Below, in pieces: positions 44,201 through 53,200 of a stretch of 64,000 nucleotides of DNA. Every line of letters starts with the position of its first letter. The stretch's first letter is position 1. This DNA is from Diphasiastrum complanatum (lineage: Eukaryota > Streptophyta > Lycopodiopsida > Lycopodiales > Lycopodiaceae): assembly GCA_029204225.1 (NCBI GenBank), contig CM055095.1, forward strand, positions 44,751,446 through 44,815,445, written 5' to 3'. The translations under genes and the position numbers were made by a program. The notes beneath the pieces are model-generated. The model did not search any database, was not told where the DNA came from, and was given only the letters and a program-made list of their open reading frames with translations.

Positions 44201-47200
44201 GAAATGTAGATATTTCTTCTCCTTATATGCTTTTTGCTTTGGAAACAGTTGGATGCATGACTACTATAGATTGTGATTCTTATTTATGTTGGTTAAAGGA
44301 TTTTACCTTTAAAAGATAATGCAATTTATACAAGTATAACATGCAACTTGCACTAATGACTAATAATCTAAAGGTAGAGCAATCACTAGAAGGTGAGACC
44401 TTTAGAAAACTTAGGCCGGACACTCACCTATATCTTTGTACCCTTACAGGATGAGCACAAAAGAAGAAATTTTTAGGCAGCTGCAACAATATTTAAAGAT
44501 GGGACATGTAAGGCCTAGTAAGTCCCCTTGGGGGACGCCAGTTTTATTAGTGAATAAAAAGGACAGAGGAGTTTGTCTTTGTGTAGACTATAAGAAATTA
44601 AACAATTTAACTAAAAAAAACAAATACCCTTTACCGCGAATAGATGAGCCGGTTGATCGATTACATGGTGCGAAGCACATCACCAAAATCGTTTTTGAGA
44701 TCAAGGTAACATCAAATTCGTATTAAGAGTTAGGACAGTGAAAAAATCGGGTTTAGGACAAGGTATGGCCATTATGAGTTTCTGGTCTTCCCGTTTGGAT
44801 TGACAAATGCTCTCGCGACCTTTCGGCAGATGATGAACGATCTTCTTTGTCCATATCTCATCGGGATTAATTAGGTGCTTTTGTGCACTCATTAGAAAAT
44901 GCCCAACAAAATTCTTGCCCTACATATGTGTATGCACCTAGTAAGACCTCAGAGGAGCATGAGGAGCATCTCAAGACTGTCTTGGAATTACTAAGACAGG
45001 AGAAGCTCTACACCAAAGAATCCAAATGTGAGTTCTTTCAGACAAGACTAGTTTATCTCGGTCAGCTTATTTCGAACCGTGGGTTGGAAATTGACTGTAA
45101 GGTCTGTAAAGTTCGTGAGTGGTCTATTCTCCTTACCATCAGAGAAGCCAAATCTTTTCTTGGCTTCACTAGATTTTGTTTATCGATTTATCGAGGACTA
45201 TGCGGTAATTGCATTGCCCTTGACGAATGTCCTCAAGGAAAAAGAACAAGCCGACACAGTAAATTCAGTCCAGTTACTTGGCCTGAAGAGTTGAATCAAA
45301 GCTTTGAAGCTTTGAAACAATGTGTCTACCACCCCAATTCTACACATAGTCGATCCTAACAAGCCATATGCGCTTGAGAAGGATGCTAGCGACTTTGCTA
45401 TAGGGGCAGTCCTATTCTAAGATGGTAGACCATTTGCTTTTGAAAGCAAGAAGTTGGACACTACTCAAAGGCGGTATACCTATGATAAGGAACTTTTTGT
45501 TGTTATTATTGCTCTTGAAATCTGGAGACATTACTTGTATGGGTCCAGATTTACTATTGTCGCTCGGCACCAAGCACTAAGGTATATTTGTGATGCGGTT
45601 GACCTTTGAGGTCGTACAGTCAAGTGGTCATAGATGCTCCAAGAACTTTGGTATGACGATAAGAATCGGAAAGGTACGTCAAACTGTGTCACAGATGCTT
45701 TCAGTTGGACCGGATCGGTTATTCAGTTAAGCTTTTCTGAGATCCAATCTAATTTGTATCTATGCCTTAGAGATTTGTGTAAGACCGATAGGTATTTAGG
45801 TCCTATTTGGCTAGACATCTTGGCAGGAAATTCTAGATCTAGTTTGGAACTTGGAAGGCAGGATTCCAAGATGTCTCCTCGGGATAAGAGACTAAGAGAT
45901 AATTCCATAAGTTTACTTTTCCGGAATGGAAAATTTGTATGTGTGCCAAAAAATGAGGAAATCGAGGCCCAAATCTTGCATGAATGTCATGGCAGCCCAT
46001 GTGCTGGGCATCCTGGCTCACAAGGGACACTTGATCTAATGACAAGAAATTTCTATTGGCCAAAATTAAAAGATCAAGCTGAGGCTTGTGTTCGCAATTG
46101 CGGACCATGCCAAGTTAATAAAGCTTGAAAGACTTAAGGCAGCTAGTTTGTTACTTTGGAAATTCCTGAAAGAAAGTAAGAAAGCATTTTCGTGGATTTT
46201 GTGGTTGGGCTACCTCAGACGAGGAAGCAAAATGATGCTATTTGGGTCATAGTAGACACTAACCAAACTGGCGCAGTTCATTCCAACCAAAGCGTCTGTC
46301 AAAGCTTTTGAACTTGCTCAGCTTTTCGAGGAAAAGTTGTTCAGGTTGTATGGATTGCCGAATGACATTGTTAGTGATCGAGATTCAAAGTTCAATGGCA
46401 AATTCTAGTAAGCAATCTTCGAGAAATTGGAGACCACATTAAGTCTAGGGTCTTCAGATGCTGCCTCTTAGAAGCAAATGCATGTTTTGAATTATCTTCC
46501 CTTTCATAAACATTCTTCCCTCTCATCTCCTCCTGTAAAAGAAGACCACATAACCCCCCAAAGGTTGGGAGTTTCTCACTAGCATAAAGGGGGACATCAC
46601 ATAGTATTGATAGTTGAATGACAAACTATTCAAGCCTATGGAAACAATACTCCTCTCACTTATTGTCTCTCCCACTGAAGCAAGCTGGTCCATAAGGTCC
46701 TTGACCTTTGTGATGTGATCATTGATTGTTGCCCCTACTTCCATCTTGAGAGTATGTAACTTGTTCTGCAAGTAAATAAGCCTAGCCGAATCCACTGTTT
46801 CAAACATAGACTTCAAAAGGCCACAAGCTTCCACTACATCCTTTGCATTGCAAATATGAGGAATAATGTTGTCTTTGACAAAGATTGATCACCCTATGAG
46901 CCTTCTATCTCCAGCTAATTTAGTCCTTCAATTTAGGTTCAAATGTAGGTATATGCTCTCTACCTGCAATTCCCAGCAATTCTTGTCCATCAAGATGTTA
47001 GTCATCTTGAACTTCCACACTTTGTAGTTTGTGCCATCATGATTCACCCAACAAACTCTCTCCAAGACTAGCAATGCTAAAATCTTTGCTCAAACAAAAG
47101 CTCAACCTAAAAGGAATCAGAAAAGAAACAATGTCCAGCAACTAGGGTATCACCCCAAACTAGGGTATGTAGCCAGCACAAGCACTAGACCCCATTGAAT

Positions 47201-50200
47201 CAGAAATCAAAGCCCCTACTTTTGACTTTGCCACTAGGTATGGCCTGGCTAGCACAAGCACTAGACCCCACTAAATCAAAAACCAAAGCCCCTACAGAAA
47301 GTGCACCCCACTTTTGTGTACGCTCCACCAAAAATCATCCCACTCTCCTTGCCAACAGCTCTCCAACAATACAAGACTCAACCTGATTTGACTCCTGTAG
47401 ATCAAAAGCGCCCTCCTACAAGATTGAGGTGCTTGTGGAAGATGAGGATCTTCTCAAGAATCTAAGCATTGTAGTTTCTCTCACTCTAATTTTCACAGGC
47501 TAGACAACTTGCTTTGATACCATGATGAATTGCAAGACCTAGTTATGGAGTATCTTAACTGCAATACTAGATCGACTAGGAAAGTTTGAGGAACTCAGCT
47601 ATGGAAAATATCAAATAGAAGAAAAATTGCATAAGCAGCTCACAACACCTAAAGTTAGAAGAGAATATGAATTGCTATAGAGAGAGGGAGGAGGGAGTGG
47701 GTCTTCCAAGTCCCTTGTGAGGCAAGCACCTCAAGTACATTCACGGAAAGTCTATGTGTCAACCATATGAGTGAGCTACTTGGTCAAGTGTGCCACTTGC
47801 ACTAATTTATTTAAGTTACAAAAAGGGGGTCCCATGTATTCAATCAATAAATCTACAGCTTACAACAACATTAGTGCTTAGCCAAAGGGGTAAAAAAGGC
47901 ATTACTCTTCAACACATATACGGGCCATCACTTGTGATGACATCGGAGTTACCAAGACTTCAGCCGACATGTTGGGATGTCACTAGGTATGGTGAGTATT
48001 TGTTGCAACTGGGTAAAGCCCATGAGTTAGCCATTTATAATGGCTTAACTTGTTGGCCAGATTCGAATAGCTACACATGCCACTCTCATAGTGGCGGGCA
48101 TAGCATTATCAACTACCCTCATGGAGTCACTATCCTTTATTTCACTTTAATTTGATTTCCAAATCCTTCTTCCCACCCTTTATGCTCACTATTTCTTTCA
48201 TTCTTTCTAGGCTCTATCCCAATCTCACAATCTCCATGTCTTCCATATTTTTTCATGCACCCAAATATGCCTTCGATCACTCCATTACGAGATGTCAGGA
48301 AGCTCTTCCCTCAGGTCTTGTTGGAGTCACAAGCCGCCTTCCCACCACCTCACTCCACACTGCTGCATCCTTGTCTTTCCCATCTAAACCTCATCGTCGC
48401 AAACCCACATCATCTCGTGACATACGACCTCCTTGGTTTGATGCAAAGTGTCACTCATTACATCTCATGTTGTCGATCCAAGTTTATATGAACCACACCT
48501 TCATACAGCCCGTCGATCTCTTCACTGCACACTCCGCAATAAAAGAAATGTATATGAAACACGGGACTGGAAACATCTTGTCAATTCATCCACAGGTGCT
48601 TTTTGGCGTGATTTTATCCCCCATGCTCCACCTCTCCTTGAGGATTTACTTTCTTGGACTACATATGCCACCACATTATATACCATACCACTGACACACC
48701 CATCTCCATCTGCCCATGCCCATGTGAGTTCACCTTCTTCACCTCTGAAATGGTCCTAACAGCCATAAAGAGAATGAAGACTCGTCGTACCCGAGATATC
48801 GACGACCTTGAATCAGTACCTATACTAAAAATAGAAATAGGCCTTCTAGCGCACAGGTTGTCCTCTACAATTAATTAATTAACCATTAATTCCTAACACT
48901 CCCCCTTAATGGATAATTGATTATCAATAAGACCTAGGAGTGTCCTGATTTTCATGACCAAGTCCTTTTGTGAAGATATCTGGAACTTGATCATTGGTGT
49001 TGTAGTAGATCAGCCAGCTTTATACTTATCTATAGAACCATCAGACTTAACCTTAATTCTATAAATCCACTTGCAACCTGTTGGAAGTACAACAAGATCC
49101 CATGTCTCGTTTTTCATAATAGAACTGTACTCCTCATCCATAGCAGTCGTCCAAACTTGTTCCTTTGCAGCATCTTCATAAAATAAAGGATCCTCCGAAT
49201 CCAACACTGAAGCCATAAACGCATAATGTGTTTTTTCACCACCTTCACAATAGTTGACACTTGAACGTGTCAATGTCTTAGCTCCTTGTTGACTCGATTC
49301 TCCCTCATCCAACATTTGACTATCTTTTATAGTCTCAAAATACCATCTTGGTAACTTCTTTGTAGGTGACGTAGAAGGAGAATAAGTATCAAATACTCCA
49401 TCTTGGTAACTTCTTTGTAGGTGACGTAGAAGGAGAATAAGTATCAAATACTCTTGACCTTTCCTTTTGTTTACCAAGATCCACCTGTGTACTCATCCTT
49501 GGTACAATTTGGGTAGAAGCTGTATCACATGGACCTGTATCTTCCTGAATATCATCTATGACAGGTGTTTTTGATGTAGGAGAAAATACATCCTCCTCAT
49601 GATCTTCTAGGTTAGAAGACTCACTTTCTTCAAACACAACATCCCTGTTCATAATCACCTTCTTACTGGTAAAATTATAAAGGCGATATGCCTTCTCTTG
49701 CTCATCATAACCAAGGAATAAACACTTGGCTGCTCTTGTTACTTGTACAAATTGTTTTGAATAGCTTACCATTTCACAAAACTTGATGTCTAAGGAAGAT
49801 TTCAAGGAGCTGGGTTTCTTCACCTTATTAACAAGAAACTTCAAATCTTTCAAACTGATTTTAGTGTAAAGTGTCCTGAAGTCATAGGTTTGAGTTGGTT
49901 TTCTTCTTCTATAGTACGAGAGGAGTTGAAAAACTTTATTACTTCTATAATACCTACAGAATCATTTAAAATCCAACTACAACCAACAGGAATATCTCCG
50001 TCCTTAAGTAACTTTATCCAAAGCTCATATAGAAGGAAGCAATGCTTTGAAGCAATCAGTTAGCCACTTAGAAAGGTCAATCAGCAATGAGCATACTTTT
50101 ATAGGCTGCTGCAATAAACCTAGGCCTGTAGGAACTTTATGAAATCTCCATGCAGCACAAAGAAATGGAAGATTTGGGTAACAATTAAAGTTATAAGAAT

Positions 50201-53200
50201 GACAAAAATCTTCATGATATTTTATTACACTCATAGTCCAAAGAGAACAAGCGTTATATGTTCCCACTGGAGAATGGATTTCATTCAATAACAATTCCAA
50301 ATAGGATTTCTTGCAAACAAATACAAAATTGTTTGAGCATTTATCCACATACAAAATGACAAAACGTTTATGAAACTTGTGAAGAAGAACGTCCTCCTCA
50401 TTAGAAAATGAAGTATGAGTATTAGAAGATGGGACAAATGAGACTTTTTTCACAAACTCAAAGTTACACAATTTAGAACTTTAGCATTCCATTATGATAA
50501 CAAACCATGGACTCCAAAAGATTCTTAAATATGGTAAGTGAACTAATTCATACTCATAGTTACAGATTTTAACAAGCAAGCATCTATTGAAAGAGGAGGA
50601 CGAAATTTAGTTCCTTTAGAAAAGGACTCTATCTGCAGTAACAGTATGACCTAAAAAAGGATCACAAAATTTTGAATAAAAGGAGTCACCACAAGAATAA
50701 GGGCTATTGTGGATAGACAATTTTTTCTTTTCTAAAAGATTCTGACCAATATCAGCATAATTAATGGCTTTTTGTCCTACAATTTTAACATATTTCCAAG
50801 CAACCATTGGATGATTCCAAATTTTCTTCACACGAGGAAGAGAATTCAATACTTCAGGCTTTCTAAGAATATAGTTCAAACAAATTTTGTCAAGATTAGG
50901 CGAAGTAAAATTTTGTGATGAGTAGATCTTTACTAGAGGTAAAACATTTAGTTTTAACATTAGCTTTGGAATTTATAAAGCGACTTAAAAGAGTTTTAAG
51001 CTGATAAAAATGAGAATGTGAAATACCTAGATCTTGACAAAACATTATCTAAAGTATAGAGCAACTGAAACAGGTTCTTAGGATTGTATCTATTAAATAT
51101 ATCGAGGGAGAACTTACCCAAAGACATAAGACGATCCAAATAAAGTAACCTCCTTATGTAATCTTTATAAGCAAACGTTCTAGAGACAACGGTATTACTA
51201 GGGGAAAAAAACTTGAGAGTTCTCATCCAAAAAAGTTCACGAAGCCACGCTACCTTAAAAAACTCTTTAGAATTAGAAAGTTTCCAATAATGTGCTCAAT
51301 GGGAAAGACCCGAATAGACTCAAAACCACTTTTGGCTATAGTAGTATACAAAGGTTTTAACTCGTTCTTTAGGAAACTTAGAGCTATGTACTTTTCTAGC
51401 TTCTCAAACATGTTTTTGAGAACGTACAAAAGCAGACTGAAAAGTTTGGCCAACATATACCATACTACTACTTCGTATGTTATAAGTGACATAGATTACT
51501 TGGGTGATATGGATTGTGCTAAGAGGCATAGAGGTATGGAAATGTTTTTCTCTATGACGTCTAAGGCAATTCAAAATTTTGATACGGTTATTTGTATAAT
51601 AAGTACTAACAAGCAAAGACAAATAGACCATTTAATTGGACCATGAGAGAGTTAGTCAATCACACAAAATTTTCTAGGAAAAGGTTTTATAGAATTTGCG
51701 TTAAGTGACTCTTGGTGGCAAATTACAAGGACTACCAAAGAGCCAAATGTACAAATTCCTTACAAGAGGCAAGAATTAATGTAGAACTTACTTTATGACC
51801 TAAACCTGAAGAATAAAAACCTAAACCTGAACATTTAAGGAATACTGAAATATTTATCTAATTAAGCGCAACCAAGAATAACTTGACTACAACTATACAT
51901 AAAGGAATATTTATCAAATTTTATTTATATTTTTACCACTAAAGGAGTAATATTGAAAGTTGAAAAGAACAATTTTACAAATTAGACTTTAAATATGAAA
52001 AGCTCATACTTAGAAGAGAACCAGAATAATGATAAACGTACAAGCAATAAATCACAAATTCAAAAACTTTTTGAAACTAGAGCTAGGTAGAGGAAAGGAG
52101 AATATCTAGGTCTAGAAGCAAGTGATTAACCCTAATAAGCAATAGACCAAGAACTCAAACAAAGTTCCACAACCCCAAAAAAATAAAAAAGAGCCATAAA
52201 ATTAAGAACCTTACTAATATGACATCGAGTAAGAGATGTTAGTTTTGATTAGAAAAATATCAAATTAGCTGTAGGAGCATGCACATTCTCTCAAGATCAT
52301 AGAACCCACAGTTCCCATAACCGTGGGGTCTGGGAACCGTGGAAGGAACCGTACCACGGTTCCTTGAACCGTGGTACGGTTCATGTAAAAAAATAATTAA
52401 TTAATTAATTAATTAATTTTCCTAAATTTTCCCCCAAAACCCCTCAAAGCTTGTTTTTGTCCCTCTCTCTCTGTCTCCTTCTCTCTGTCTCCCTCTCTCT
52501 TATCAATTTGGGAGATTAAATCATTTGAAGTTAATAATCTTAGGGAGAATCTGCTTTTTCTGGAAAAAAAAAAATTGGCATTTTTTTAGCAATTTTTTGG
52601 GCTATTTTTGGGGGTGGGACCAAAAAAAATTAATTAATTAATTATTCATTACGGTTCACCACGGTTTTGGGCAAAAATTTTAAAGAACCGTACGGGTCAC
52701 TGTACGGTTCTCAGAACCATGGTGAACTGTTAACGGTTCATTAATTCTATGCTCAAGATATGCAAATAAGAACATATAGCTGGCCACTACTTGGACAAAA
52801 ATTCATTAAGAATTTGCATGTCCGCTAAAGTGACAGAAAAATATCTATTTGTGAAATTAGAATATATCCAATTTCACAAATTTACATAGAGAAGTCAATG
52901 ATGTCATAAGGTAAAGCTTAGAAACAATATACGAGCAACTCAAAAAGTCCAAGGATCTAAGTCAACACAATAATATAAAATTCAATAAACACAAAATCTT
53001 AGCCAAACAGCATTGCTAATGTCTCATCAGTACACAAACTGGGTTTCAAAATAATCCGGATTCTATTGGGTGACCCAATGTTGACTACGAAGCAAAAGAC
53101 AATCAATAAGAAGAAAGAAAAAACAATAATAATGATAATAATTCAAATAAAATTAAATTAAGAATTAAAAATTTTAATTATAAATAAAATAATAAATAAT

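Larger units (their letters stand above)
42428..46490 (+). mobile_element. Ty3/gypsy element, 5' LTR to integrase, 3' end lost
   Basis: LTR 42428-42821, primer-binding site 42824-42836. Gag runs about 42994-44090 across frameshifts ([30 protein letters not shown]; knuckle [15 protein letters not shown] with the last Cys lost). [22 protein letters not shown] and VDYKKLNNL at 44.44-44.7 kb, [15 protein letters not shown] near 44.78 kb, [17 protein letters not shown] near 45.03 kb. RNase [14 protein letters not shown] and [14 protein letters not shown] near 45.4-45.55 kb. Integrase [19 protein letters not shown] to CGPCQVNKA at 45.98-46.12 kb, then core pieces to about 46.48 kb. The protease region (44.1-44.4 kb) and YXDD segment are degraded. 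It is truncated where a minus-strand copia begins. Confidence 0.85.

Noticed and set aside
51290-51646. Plus-strand ORF of 118 aa
   Set aside because: Antisense of the Penelope GIY-YIG region, where the minus strand gives recognisable motifs in shifted frames.
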